Source: Eucalyptus grandis
Lineage: Eukaryota > Streptophyta > Magnoliopsida > Myrtales > Myrtaceae
NCBI RefSeq assembly: GCF_016545825.1
Contig: NC_052618.1
Span: 44,834,196 to 44,898,195, forward strand
DNA length: 64,000 nucleotides
Reading direction: 5' to 3'
Made by a program: the position numbers and the translations under genes. Of this stretch, positions 11,908 to 24,400 are shown piece by piece. Every line of letters begins with the position of its first letter. Within the stretch, counting starts at the first letter, position 1. The notes under the pieces are model-generated. The model saw nothing but the letters and a program-made list of their open reading frames with translations. It made no database searches and was not told the origin of the DNA.

Positions 11908-12621
11908 TTGAGCCATAGAATGTGTCCAAGGACTCCACAAGAGAAGGAACAAACGAAATATGTTCCTTATGCTAGTGCTGTTAGGAGCTTGATGTACGCT
12001 ATGATGTGTACAAGACCTGACATATGTTATGCAGTTGGAATGGTGAGCAGATACCAATCCAATCCAGGTCAAGCACGTTGGAAAGCCGTTAAAATAATAC
12101 TAAGGTATCTAAAGGGGACTGCTGATTATACGTTGAGTTATTAAGGAAATGATCTGCGACTCTAAGGCTATTTTGATGCTGTTTGGGGAGGAGATTTAAA
12201 TGAAATGAAATCTACCTCTGGGTTTGTTTTCTTACCGAATAATGGCACCATATGTTGGAGCAATAAGAAACATACATGTATAGCCTTGTCCACGATGGAA
12301 GTTGAGTTCGTGGCATTATCAACAGCAGTATAAGAAGGAGATTTTTTGGATCATTTAGGTGTTATTGGAAGTGCTGTAGATTCATTGTTAGTTAATTGTG
12401 ATAGCCAAGCAGCAAAAGTGTACACCAAAGATCCAAAATATCATGGCAAGACCAAACCTATAGATACCAAGTATAACTTTTGTCAAGGATATGATTGCAC
12501 AAAAAGATGTGAACTTAGAGTACATACTACGCATAGAATGGTAGTAGATCCTATGACAAAGCCAATACCTAGAGATGTGTTTTGTGGCTATATGAAATCT
12601 CTAGGATTGCGTAGAGGCTGA
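11908..12621 (+). pseudogene. RNase H remnant, copia element 1
   Basis: RPDICYAVGMVSRY and WKAVKIILRYLKGT mark the connection region; a later frame carries VNCDSQAAKVY and VDPMTKPI of the RNase H end. Stops at about 12142-12144 and 12330 break it. This closes the pol order integrase, reverse transcriptase, RNase H that defines Ty1/copia. Confidence 0.85.
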
Positions 12622-13687
12622 TGTACTGAATATTGTAATTTCCCTAAGTGTTCCATCTGATGAATTTGTGTTTTCATCATTAATGCCTATGAATCTTTAT
12701 TTGATCTTTATGCATCTTAATGCTCAGTGCATTACTTTAAGTTAAGAAAGTATGTCGGACAGATATAAGATTAGCCCACTCACACGGGTAATCGCCTCTA
12801 TTTACTGTGTGATAAATAGAGATGAGACTATTTTTAAGCTTATTATCTAGGTGATAATTGAGAGCTCAAGCTTAAAATACGTATGTCGCTTCAACTGAGT
12901 GTTAAGATGAGGACATAATACTTACTATGTCTGAAAGTAAAATAACCCACATATTTTACTTTATCTGTCTATGATGCCAGATGTGAGTTCTGATGAATTT
13001 TATGAATGAGTAGATACGTAAACTCAAGTTAGACATTGGGTATGTCTGAACTATCATCTGTACGGTATTGAAGGTATAGACATACGCTCCATGGGAAAGG
13101 AGTTAATACCGTAATACATATTTCATACTACGTATGCATGAAACGACCAATAAGAGTGGCAAAAGTTTGATCTCAACTTTTATGACGTGTGAGACTCTTG
13201 AGGAAAAGAGTTCCTCAATTTTTTAGTCCCCTCATGACTCTTACTTATTCTCAAGATTTCTATTTAGTATTTGCTATCTTAGGATGTTGCCAATGGTCAT
13301 GAGTTGATTCGATCTAATGGGACATTTCTAGAAAAGCAAGCTAAACTGAAATTGAGAGTTTGAAGGAAAGAGGAAGACCGATTTTGGAGAATCACATTGT
13401 AGTTTTGTATTCACCGGTTAACCAATTATAACTGTCTTTGTGATAATCATAATTGTGAATACAATATATATATCATTGTTTAAAAGAGATCAAGAGAGAT
13501 ATAAATGTGATCAATCGATCTAGGTACGCATACTAAATCTACTCGGAGTATGATGCCCATTATGAGCTGCTATATATTCCTACCGATGTATGGTAACGAG
13601 CTCTCAAAGTATGCTGGTCGCACGGATTATTCACCGGTATGAATGTTGAAGAGAGGTAAAGAGAATCCTGTTCAGCCCACCATGTGC
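12622..13687. other. Noncoding 3' tail of copia element 1
   Basis: About 1 kb between the RNase H end and the purine tract, with no open frame or domain recognised. Such a tail is longer than in most copia elements. Confidence 0.6.
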
Positions 13688-13697
13688 GAGTGGGAGA
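13688..13697 (+). other. Polypurine tract, copia element 1
   Basis: GAGTGGGAGA sits directly before the 3' LTR, the plus-strand primer of reverse transcription. Confidence 0.85.
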
Positions 13698-14120
13698 TGA
13701 TGGTTTTAATTGGTGATGGGCTTAAGGCCCGTCCGCCCATGCTCGGCCCAAAAGGCCCGGTCCACGGGAATAGGGCCCGTGAATGGGGGAAGGTATAAAA
13801 GGGAGGAGAGAGAGAGAGAAGACACCGGTTGGAACATAAGATACGTCTTCTCCTCTCCCGCGCTCTCTCTCTCTCAAAAGAAGAACAGTAAGCATACGGC
13901 GACAATGTCTTCCCTTCAAGGCATCATCGGATCGAACAAGGGACAAATTCTCTTCTTCTTATCGGCATTGGTGTCTAATCTGTGGCTAATAAGGTACGCT
14001 CGAATCCGTGGTGTGCTTTACGATCGGTGATACGTGATATTCCCGGGCTTCGTCTTCCGCATTAATCTAGGGGTTCGATTTAGTGTCGAATCCGTTTTTT
14101 GGGATCAGTTATTCCCAACA
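13698..14120 (+). repeat. 3' LTR of copia element 1
   Basis: 423 bp, TGATGG...CCAACA, TATA box at about 13794-13800. It is followed by the right target duplication GTGAC (14121-14125). Confidence 0.95.
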
Positions 14121-14125
14121 GTGAC

Positions 14126-16118
14126 TACTACCAATCATCGTTGGTATACAATGACGGATGGTTAACAATTATTGATAGAGGTAGCGTTGAATAAGAACCA
14201 GCAAACCATCGAGGTCTTTGAATGCATAGGAGAGCATCGAGATGCACCTACAAATCCAAGGTTAGCAGGGGGACGAAGCAATTGAGATGGCGGAGCAAGC
14301 TAGCATGCGTTTTTAAAGAAAAACTGCTCGAGAACAAGATTAGGAGATCACGAGAGCATGAGCACAAGACTTTTGGAAGTGAAGGAATATTGATGCAACT
14401 GCAAGAAACCGCTTGGGATGGATGTAACCGTTGGAAACTGTCCGAGAATAGTTACCACGTTGCCAATATAAATACCACAATCCTTTATTGAGTAGCCACC
14501 GACACAAATCAAACAAATTTACCATCTTTCAGTTATCTTTACTATCTTGCACCATATTTTTATTTTCTAGATTTGAGTTGTTGATTAAATTTTCGGTGTG
14601 TTTCTTAACTGTGGTTTCTAGCTTCGCATCATCAATTAAATCCCGAAGTGTATCTTTGTTGTGGCATTTTTAGACTTTGTCGTCAATTAAATTCTAGTAG
14701 AGTTTGTTTACATGTGGTTCGTTTGTAATAGCTATACTTCTTAAGTCTTGTCATCAATTATATTCCGGCATGTTTTGTGTTTGTACAATTTGGTTCGAAG
14801 TAAAGCTGTCGATTTCCATGTTTGCCTGCATATTTCTTGGCTGTGTTGGCGCAGAATGTGGTTCCTCTACAAATAATTGATCAATGATTTTCGATGAAAG
14901 GTATTTCGTCTCAAGAGAAATTATAGCGAAACACTACATAATTACATATTAAGCTTTGGCTTGAGAAATTGCGAACTTTGGAGATTTTTGAGACGTGGGG
15001 CTAGATTTTGTAAGAAGGGATTTCGTCTGTTTTGCTGGCTGGCTTGTCTTTTAAGCAACAGTGTCTATTATCAAAAAGTCTTTAGCAAGTTTGATGGAGT
15101 AACAGAAAAGTGTGGCCGATGGTAATCAGGGGTGCACTGAAGATTTTGAGAAATGTAGTTGAGGTGGATTGGCGACAGAAGTATTCGAGATGATGAGACC
15201 GTTTGGACAAGCTCTTTAGTTTCTGTACTCATGGTGAGATATGACCATCTTAACAAATGTATCTAAGACAGTCCCATATTTGTGTTCATAATGAGATCCA
15301 TCACATTGGTGAATTTGATGTTCAAACTGGTGATTTAGCTCCGAATTATGTTCAAACACTTAATCAATAATCATAGTGCACAAATTTCAATTCAGGGAAG
15401 ATGTCGGTATGTGACTTCGACTATTTCGAAACCGATTGTGGAACATAGCTTACCATAATTCGATACTTCCTGGGGTCCTGGATAATCTTCTTCTGGATGG
15501 AGCAATCTGCATGTGGGACCTGTAGTGGACAGCTATAAATACACTGCATCCGCTTCTTTTTATATCTTGCTCGGATTGGAGGATGTCGTTTTGGTTTTCA
15601 CTGTTGAATTAGTGATGAAGTAGCAAACTTTGTTTCTCTTCATGGATTGAACTCAAAAGCAAGGTATATATTCACTGAGTTGATTTTGGCTATCAGCTAT
15701 CAGTATTGTTGCCATCCCGATCAGTGCCAGTTTGTACCTGGAACTGAAAGCTCACCGATGCTCGTTTACTGTTCTATGAAGGATGAGAGCAGCATTGCCT
15801 TGTGGACATTACACATTGCATACCAGCAATTGCATCATTCTTATCAATTTCAGTATCCCTACACGGAGACCGTGGAGTTTGCAAAGAGAATTTATCTTAA
15901 CAGAGCTAGGAAGAGGCCGGCGATTCGCCGCAGTGCACTGAGATTCCTGGCTGTGGGAGGGTTGAGAGAGAGCCATCTACATATGCTGACTTCCCCTGCG
16001 CCCTTCTTTTCTTGGTTTTTGCAAAGAGGCTATTTTCATGATTCAAAAACCCTTAGCCTTCTGGTCACCGACCACAAGCGGGCAACTTCTTTGTATGTTA
16101 CACCAAAGCTCATGCATG
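14126..16118. other. Intergenic, no gene recognised
   Basis: A 175-residue open frame at 15647-16174 runs across the boundary of the next LTR and shows no domain, so it is not called. The rest has only short frames. Nothing else was identified. Confidence 0.55.
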
Positions 16119-16123
16119 AAAAT

Positions 16124-16821
16124 TGTTGCAATGAGGCGAGCGATCGAACAAAATATAGACGGAAGAAAAAATAAATCGAACACCGAATTTACGTGGTTCA
16201 GTCGTAAAGACCTACGTCCACGGGGAGAGCAGCAGCGAATTTCACTATAGAACAAGCAATACAAGGAGATTACACACTCAAGTCGCTCAAACACTCTTTC
16301 GATGTTTCCTAAACCCAATTCACGGCACAAAATTACCACGTGTTCAAGCTCAAAATACAACGCTCTACGTACGCCTGATTTGCGTACACACGAAATCCCG
16401 TATCTCTTTGAGCTTCGTGCGACTTCGACCGATCAGTGAATGTGCGGCTTCTTGGATCGTCGAACGTCTGTGGCTTCGTAGGGTTTATTTCACAGAGACT
16501 TCATGCAAGCTGTCCCACGCCCACTCGCAGAGAAGAAAATATATTGTATATATATGTGTGCCCAAAAAATCAAACAATTGACCTGGGCCCACCATCCACG
16601 TATTTAGCTTCACACGGCAGATTCCTCTCTCGGCGGACGTGTGTGTGCGCGTGTGTGTGCCCAAGGTCAAAACTTTGACCTTGGGCCCCACCAATAAACC
16701 AATCTTTGCATGAAGAGGAAATCCCGTGCGGGAGCTTCGCGAGTTTCGGTTCCGCATAATTTCCGAAGAGGAAATTCATATCTATTTTAAGCAAACGCTC
16801 AAACTCGAGTCATATTTAACA
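16124..16821 (-). repeat. 3' LTR of copia element 2
   Basis: 698 bp. It lacks a stretch of about 17 bp near 16300-16315 that the other LTR has and carries other small indels and base changes. Confidence 0.92.
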
Positions 16822-16832
16822 ATCTCCACATT
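16822..16832 (-). other. Polypurine tract, copia element 2
   Basis: On the minus strand AATGTGGAGAT stands directly before the 3' LTR. Confidence 0.75.
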
Positions 16833-17107
16833 GGCTCGACGTTTGAGCTAAGTCGCAATCGCTTCATAAAAATTTCAAATTTTGCTGCTACTTTCCCATA
16901 GCCCCCGATGGTTCAACCGCCACAGATATTATTCAAGTTTAAGCCATAGATATTATTCAAGTTCAAGCTTCGCTTGAACTTCACCATAACTGAGGACCTC
17001 ATCAGAATACTAACTCCACATGCACTTTTAACTGCTCCGCAAGGATTTTCTGACACAACCTCCTTAATCGCAGATAAAGCAAAACCATTGTTAGATCTAT
17101 CAGGAGA

Positions 17108-18172
17108 TCAAACACGTACCTTGTTAATTTCAGCAGTTACAGCAACCGTTGGCTCTATAAGCTCCACATCGCTACAAATACCATCTGTGTCAATTACTTT
17201 GCTAGTACATGTACTCGCTACCTCAGAAGTTTCTGGTTGCAACTCCACCTCAAGCTGAACACCGTTCAGATCCGTATTAACACTGCTATAATCACTCCTA
17301 ACCAGAAGTACTGAAGACTTATCAAGGGTAACTTCTCTGCTGTTAACAGGTGAATTTATATCTGGGCACCACAACAGATCACCCCACTCACCTTGTGCAT
17401 AGCCATGGAATATGCACATTGCCCTCCAATCAAGCTTACCATCACTTACTCGAAAATAACACGAGCAACCAAACATTCTAAGAATAGAATAATCAGCAAT
17501 GTTACCTGACAACACTTCTTCAAGAGTCCGTCATTCAATAGCAGTTGATGGGGATCTTTTCACCAGGTAGCTTACCGTACTTAGCACATCAACTAGGATT
17601 GTCTTAGCTATACCAACACTAGAAATAATTTTTCGGGTCGTCTCTAGTAATGTTCTGCTCATCAATTCTGCAAAGTGTTGTGATTTATTGGCACTAGTGC
17701 GATATTTCACTATGCTCTCTTTCATGCAGAATTTATTTGCCAGCTTCGAGCAAAACTCCATGCTATTGTCAGTCTGCACATGCTTGATCGACTTACCAGT
17801 CTCCGTCTCGATCAAAGCTCTTGACTGCGAGATCCTGACACTAGCATTAAACTTGTGCCTTGGCACAAACACCCAAGTTTTCCTCGAGTAGTCAATAGAC
17901 TCTCGAACAGATGCATCCGACGTCTCCACAGCGAAATTTGTCACTGTCTCACCTTGAAGTTTATACAGGCCATCGTGCTTAATTCCTTTCATTATCACCA
18001 GGGCACCTCGAACAATCTTCAGAACTCCACATTTTGAAGAATACCTGCAACCAGCTGAATCTAGGACACCCAAGGAAATTAAGTTCTTTTTCAATTCTGG
18101 AACATGCCTCACTCCAGTCAATGTCCTCACGATACCATCATGCATTATGATTTTAACATCACCAACACCCAC
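17108..18172 (-). pseudogene. Protease end, GAG-pre-integrase and integrase remnant, copia element 2
   Basis: Minus-strand frame 17531-18172 starts with the region after the protease (GVRHVPELKKNLISLG), then the GAG-pre-integrase part (GLYKLQGETV) and pieces of the integrase core with a TDNSMEF segment. The next frame, 17108-17515, has the integrase C-terminal signature (MFGCSCYFRVSDGKLD...LWCPD). The two are split by a frameshift near 17520. The expected HxxxH and CxxC residues of the zinc fold and the first catalytic aspartate region are missing or changed, so it is dead. Confidence 0.85.
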
Positions 18173-18360
18173 AACATCGCACTCAACATTGTTCCCTAAC
18201 TGGACTTTACCACTACCCGTGCACTGATAAGTGATAAACTAGTTTCTATTTGGTGTGACATGAAAAGAACAACTAGAATCCATAATCCATCCATCAAGCG
18301 ATGAATCATTAGTGACAGACAAGACATAATCGGCATTATCCTTTCTGCCAAGCCGCAACA

Positions 18361-19242
18361 TTATCTCGCAGAATCAACCATAATTCCCTTACCCTTCTCA
18401 TTCTTCAGCTTAAGGCAATCTCTTCTAAGATGCCCTCTCTTGTCACAACTCCAACAGACAACATTAGCAGTCCTAGATTGACTACGTCTATTCATATTAG
18501 TACTACCATTACCCACACGTGTTGCATCTTCCTCTATTTTCACCTACTAGAGCAAGGAGATACAGATTCGCCTGATTCTCTTCTACGAATGTCCTCGCTC
18601 GTAATCAAATCTCGAACCCCATCAAACGTCAAATTTGTTGACCCGGAGGAATTACTAACAGCGTAACGGTGATATTCCAACTATCGGCAATGAGGATAAT
18701 AGAATCAAAGCACGTACCTCATCTTCAAAATCAATCTCAACCGAACTCAATTGACTAACAATCACATTGAATTCATTGATATGATCTGCAACGACGCACC
18801 TTCTTTCATCTTCAAGTTAAACGGACGTCGCATCAAACGACCTTATTGATTGCGAGGGCTTCTCATACATATCCGATGTGGGCTTGCATCAAATCAGCAA
18901 TGGTCTTCTCCTTCAGGATGTTAAACGCGACGTTACGAGCCAACGCCAGTCGAATAACACCCATAGCTCGTCTATCCAGCAAATCTCATGCATCAAATCA
19001 GCAGTGGTCTTCTCCTTCAGGATGTTAAACGCGACGTTACGAGCCAACGTCAGTCGAATAACACCCATAGCTCGTCTATCCAGCAAATCCCAATCAGCTT
19101 GTTTCATCATCTCTGGTTTCTCTCCAAATAAAGGCAAGTGCATATTCATCTGGTAAATATAATCTTCAATCTGCATCTTCCAGAAACTAAAATCATTCCC
19201 ATCAAATCTGTCGATTCTCACTTTTACTTCTTCTGTCGCCAT
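18361..19242 (-). pseudogene. gag remnant of copia element 2
   Basis: Starts at 19242 with MATEEVKVRIDRFDG, then FSFWKMQIEDYI, the typical start of a plant copia Gag (UBN2-type). The frame breaks at the 104-bp tandem duplication. Further on, at 18361-18543, VCWSCDKRGHLRRDC is a complete CCHC zinc knuckle in a separate frame. Confidence 0.85.
18885..19089. repeat. 104-bp tandem duplication inside gag
   Basis: The segment beginning TGCATCAAATCAGCA at 18885 is repeated from 18989 with only a few differences, a period of 104 bp. As 104 is not a multiple of three it shifts the gag frame. Confidence 0.85.
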
Positions 19243-19269
19243 CGATTCACTTCAACTCAGCCAAACCTA

Positions 19270-19281
19270 GCTCTGATACCA
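19270..19281 (-). other. Primer-binding site, copia element 2
   Basis: The minus strand reads TGGTATCAGAGC, a perfect copy of the usual initiator tRNA-Met primer site, two bases from the LTR. Confidence 0.9.
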
Positions 19282-19283
19282 CT

Positions 19284-19999
19284 TGTTGCAATGAGGCGAG
19301 CGATCGAACAAAATATAGACAGAAGAAAAAATAAATCGGACACCGGATTTACGTGGTTCAGTCATAAAGATCTACGTCCACGGGAAGAGCAGCAGCGAAT
19401 TTCACTATAGATCAAGCGATACAATGAGATTACACACTCAAGTCACTCAAACACTCTCTCGGTATTTCCCAAACCCCGATTTAATCCCAAACCCAATTCA
19501 CGGCACAAAATTACCACGCGTTCAAGCTCAAAATACAACGCTCTACGTACGCCTGATTTGCGTACACACGAAATCCCGTATCTCTTTGAGCTTCGTGCGA
19601 CTTCGAGCGATCGGTGAATGTGCGGCTTCTTGGATCGTCGGACGTCTGTGGCTTCATAGGGTTTATTTCACAGAGAGTTCATGCAAGCCGTCCCACGCCC
19701 ACTCACAGAGAAGAAAATATATTGTGTATATATATGTGTGCCCAGAAAAGGTCAAACAATTGACCTGGGCCCACCATCCACGTATTTAGCTTCACACGGC
19801 AGATTCCTCTCTCGGCGAACGTGTGTGCGCATGTGTGTGCCCAAGGTCAAAACTTACCTTGAGCCCCACCAATAAACCAATCTTCGCATGAAGAGGAAAT
19901 CCCGTGCAGGGGCTTCGCGAGTTTCGGATTCCGCATAATTTCCGAAGAAGAAATTCATATCTATTCTAGCAAACGCTCAAACTTGAGTCATATTTAACA
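19284..19999 (-). repeat. 5' LTR of copia element 2
   Basis: 716 bp, same ends as the other LTR. The right target duplication AAAAT is at 20000-20004. Confidence 0.92.
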
Positions 20000-20004
20000 A
20001 AAAT

Positions 20005-20763
20005 ATTATCAGAACTTGTCAGATTATCAGTTGCCCAATTGGGCTGTCTTTTGTTAGGTTTCTCTTCCCTCCCTTGTTCAGCAACTCGGCTGACCCATCT
20101 TACAAGTGCACTCCGGACTTCAATGGACAAACTAATAAAATGAATGTTCCACGGCTATTTTACGCTTTAAAACTCTCTGGCCTGTCGCCAGCATCAGTAG
20201 TAAGTATCGAAAAGACCGCGGAGGACCTCGCTGTGGGCTATGTAGCCACCAATAGTCGGTTTCATCAGCCACATCAATGGCGTATGAGATCAATTTCCAA
20301 GTTTCGAGTGGTGAGACTCCTCAATCCCTACCTCCTTCTCTCTCTCTCTCTCTCATGTTGAGGTGATCAGCAACCGCCACCGTAGTGGTTGGAGAGGACA
20401 TTTGAGTCATTTGACCACCCCAACGGTGGTCTATAAAGAAAGATCAGAGGAGCAAAGACAAGCATTACCTTGCTGTTAATTAGTTTTGGACGGCTTTGGA
20501 TGGATCCAACAACATATATGCTTTTGTTTTTTATATATCTTCCTTTATTTTTATTATAATTTTCACTTTTAAACTTTTACTTTATTTCCTTACAAGGCGT
20601 TGGAATCGAAATTTACATTTAACGTTAAATCGTTCAAGTCTAAATCTCATTGAAAATGTCAAAATTCGAATCCCTCACTTCTTTCTTATCGAGAGAAGGT
20701 AAACAGGGTATCAATTTAAAAAGATTCGTTAATTTGCACTTCAGATCCGGACAAGCCCAACCG
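20005..20763. other. Intergenic between copia element 2 and duplicated segment
   Basis: No gene recognised. A short CT run lies near 20338-20355. The sequence changes abruptly at about 20764, where homology with the second PUX2 segment starts. Confidence 0.55.
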
Positions 20764-21472
20764 CATCGTCAAGCCCATGATCGTCCCCGCTATCATCAGC
20801 CTCCGACATGGCACAACCTAATTGGACCGGCTGGCGGAAGGAGAAAACACAGGTACTTTTACACATGGATTAGCTCTGCGAAACAGTAACAGACAACTAT
20901 AACATTAGATTCACGCACACGGCCCGGATTTCGAATAGTACTGTCCGCCCGGATTTCGAATGGTGCTGTCTTTTCTATTTCGGCCAGTTCATTATTCACG
21001 CATTTTTCGGGGAAAGCATATTCTCTTCTGAAAAAGAACGCTTTTCTTTTTTCTCTTTCTTGCAAAAAATTCTTTCTCTCGCTCTTTTCTTGTTTTTTTT
21101 TTTTGCTGGGTCTCCCTCGACAAGTCCTCTCTGCAGATGCTCCCGATTCCCTCCTGAGTCCCCAAAGCCGGGTCCTCCCCCCTTCTCCCTGTACGAATGC
21201 TCTGTAATTGCACAGGCGTCTCTCGCCCGGTCTCGCCCGCAAGTCCTGGACTTCATCCATACAAAGTCGCGATTTTTCTGACGTGAACGGATCTTCCTCC
21301 TCTGCCCATTCGTACCCTTTTCCTTAGCTAGCAAGACAATCCGCTCCCAAGTTTTTTTAATTCTTTATAATCCTCTCTCTCCGTGTCTCTCCTCTGAAAT
21401 TCAGTTCCTCTGTTCTTGAAATCTCTTGTGGCGTGATCTTTTCTCGCCACGACCGTCTCCATTTGCGCAGCC

Positions 21473-24400
21473 ATGGACGACGTGAAAGATAAAGTCAAGG
21501 GGTTCATGAAGAAAGTCAACAACCCTTTCTCCGGCGCCTCCTCCACCGGCAAATTCAAGGGCCAAGGCAGAGTCTTGGGCTCGTCTTCGTCTGGTCCCAC
21601 CAATCCGATCCCTGCACGCCCTCCTCCTCAATCCGTCCAGAGTCAGCCGAATCCACCCCACCTCAAGTCAGTAATCCTAGACCTTCTCAGCCCCCTAAAG
21701 CCGCTGTTCCCGATCGGGGCAAGCTCGTCTCCGCGCGTAATGCGGAGCCGGATCGGAAGCCGGTAAACGGGTTCGATCCGTTCGGTTCTCTTATCACTAC
21801 TGGGAAGAGATCTCAGAATGGGTATTCATTGAACATTGTGGAGTGCCCCATTTGCAATAGATCTTTCCAGTCTGAAGAGGAAGTTTCTGAACATGTGGAT
21901 AGCTGTGTTGCTGAAAGTCGGGTCGAGTATGATAATGAAGTCGGTGCGCAGGGTTTGCCAAGTGATGAAGCGGAGGGGAGGAGTGAACTGGAGGCCTGCG
22001 TTGGCACTTTTGTGTCAGCGAAGCCGCCGGAGAGTTCGGTCGATGTCGTGCTTAAGTTGTTTAGGAATATAGCTAGGGAACCGGAAAATGCAAAGTTTAG
22101 GAGGGTAAGATTGAGCAATCCTAAGATTAAGGAAGCAATTGGAGATGTTGCAGGAGGGGTTGAGTTGTTGGAGTTTGTCGGGTTCCAGTTAAAAGAAGAG
22201 GATGGGGAGATGTGGGCCATGATGGATCAACCTGGCGAGGAGCAAATACGGTTAGTTAATAGGGCTGTGGTTTTACTGGAACCGAAGAAGTTTGAAGAAA
22301 GTAAAAAGATTGATGATGCCCCTGCAGTGGTCCCTTCCATAGTCGACAAACCAATGGAAAAGGAGAAGATTGATAGGCAGGTTTGTTGAATGTTTGTTTG
22401 ATTGACCTTGTTAGCTCTTGCTGAGAAGCTTTTCCAGCGATGACTTTATCTGTTGTTCAAACTCTCTATGGCATTATATTTACTAATGTTGCTGCATCTG
22501 TCATAGTTTCCATGCCGGTTTGTTAAGCATATTTCATATTGAAACTGGAAAGTGAGGGAAAGAGTTATTGGCTGCACATCTAGGTTTGGGAATGGATATA
22601 CCTACGTTGCTTACTTTTCTTATTTATGTTACGATAGGTTTTGCAGCGTGAAATTAGCTTCATCTGAGTATCCGACTAGAACTGGAAAATATTGGGAAAA
22701 TTTGCTTATTGCTTAGTGATGTCAGTACATTAAGCTCAATATCTGTGTGCTTTGATATCTCCGTGGTGCATATTGGATTGTGATGGTAATATTTGACTCT
22801 AAAAGTTACTATGAGATAAGGAAGTGAAGCTTAAATTTGAATAATGCTTCTGATGATTTGAGAGTACTTGATAAGTATGTGCCGATCCTTGGCTTTTAAT
22901 GTCTGATATCGGCGCTCGTACCAGTTTAGGATGCAGAATCACTACGTACAATCCACTACGTTTAGTTGTTTCAGTTTATCTTTTTCTGATATTATTTTGC
23001 ACGACTTCTGTTAGCAGAATGCTATTAAATTACCTAATAAGTGCTTGCCGGCCTGCGCTACATCATTTCATATCTTACATCAGAGTGAATGTAGACTTCA
23101 CATGGTCTTGTGTCAGTGTTATGTCCCTATGTGATTGTACAATTTGTCAATAGACAGTAATACGGGTGCCGTAATTGGGTGTATTAAATATTAGGGCCAT
23201 TATTTCAGCTTTTGTAGTGCCCTTCCTTGGTTATTACTCTGACTTTGCTTTCTTCTATGCGATCTAGATTCAGGTGTTCTTTTCCGTGCCGGAAAATATA
23301 GCGGCGAAAATTGAGCTACCGGCTTCTTTCTATAATCTTTCAATGGATGAGGTGAGACGAGAAGCAGAGATGAGGAAGAAGAAGATGGCGGAGTCTCAGC
23401 TTTTGATCCCCAAGTCATACAGGGAAAAGCAGCTGAAGGCCGGAAGGAAGAGTACACCAGAACCATCATCCGTGTTCAGTTTCAGATGGTGTGGTTCTTC
23501 AAGGTGTCTTTGCTCCTTGGGAGCTAACAGGTTCTTTATATGAGGTTTGTCCTTGAAGTCACTCTTGCTTGAGTTTATAATTGTTGTGCACCATCCTTTC
23601 ATTTGTGCATGATTGACTTGACTAGGCTACTGTCGAGGCAAAGATTGATGTCACCTCCTAGACGATGGATGTCTTGGTAGATCCAATGAATGCAAGATTT
23701 TCTTCCTGTAGTTCATGTATACAATTGTGTTGTGAAGGGGGTGAGCATGAAATGGCAGCTCTCAAGAGCAATTGATAAAAGGGGGAGGGGGGAAAGACAG
23801 TGGCTTTTGGTCTTTCCTTGAGATTACCTGATTGAACTTGTGTTTTCTGCTTATAATATGCGAAATTCTCTTCCTCAAGTCTGTATCTTTGGTCTACCTA
23901 GAGTATGATTTTGCCTAATGTTTCATTATTCTTTAAGCTCCTCTAACTTTAAACTAGCCTGTTCTTATAAAAATTGTGAGTCTCAGTACAAGTATATACC
24001 TTTTGGCACCCATCAAGAACTCTGCTTACCACCACCTAAAATTTGCTGCCATAGATAAACCACATGCTGGAGTTGGGTACCCGTGGTTTTCTAGTAATGA
24101 TCCGTATCGATAGTGGTCGCGTTTTCAGGGCTGGGATGACTTCCTTAACATACAGTTCATGGGAGGACATGATTGGATTCCATATTGTAAAAGAAATTAC
24201 CTTTGAAATATTTACTAATTGGAGAATTTGCCTTGCTGTAATGTGAGTGTTGTCTGTTATCCTGGGGACTACCAGTATTAATACTACCTTGACCAACTTA
24301 TGATCTGGGACATGTTTTTAGTTGTTGTGGGTGGATAGCTGTTTCCGATTGGTAGGTTCATTTCCTTATAACTTCATTTAAAGGCCTAAGAGATTGTCTG

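Larger units (their letters stand above)
7003..14120 (+). mobile_element. Ty1/copia LTR retrotransposon, full structure, coding decayed
   Basis: Two LTRs (7003-7426 and 13698-14120), each starting TGATGG and ending CCAACA, enclose a 6.3-kb interior. A perfect 5-bp target duplication GTGAC lies at 6998-7002 and 14121-14125. A tRNA-Met primer site follows the first LTR and a purine tract precedes the second. Domain order is gag, zinc knuckle, protease, integrase, reverse transcriptase, RNase H, which fixes it as Ty1/copia. The coding part is broken by stops and frameshifts. A GC-rich leader of about 0.6 kb and a noncoding tail of about 1 kb make it longer than a typical 5-kb copia element. Confidence 0.95.
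16124..19999 (-). mobile_element. Ty1/copia retrotransposon on minus strand, internally deleted
   Basis: Near-identical LTRs at 16124-16821 and 19284-19999 start TGTTGC and end TTAACA in plus orientation. A 5-bp target duplication AAAAT stands at 16119-16123 and 20000-20004. The complement of a tRNA-Met primer site lies at 19270-19281 and a purine tract (minus strand) at 16822-16832, so transcription runs right to left. Only 2.46 kb of interior remains: gag, zinc knuckle, protease and integrase parts are seen, but nothing of reverse transcriptase or RNase H. It is a deletion derivative that can move only with help in trans. Confidence 0.92.

Noticed and set aside
15647..16174. 175-residue open frame
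   Set aside because: Runs over the LTR border of copia element 2 and shows no domain; chance frame.
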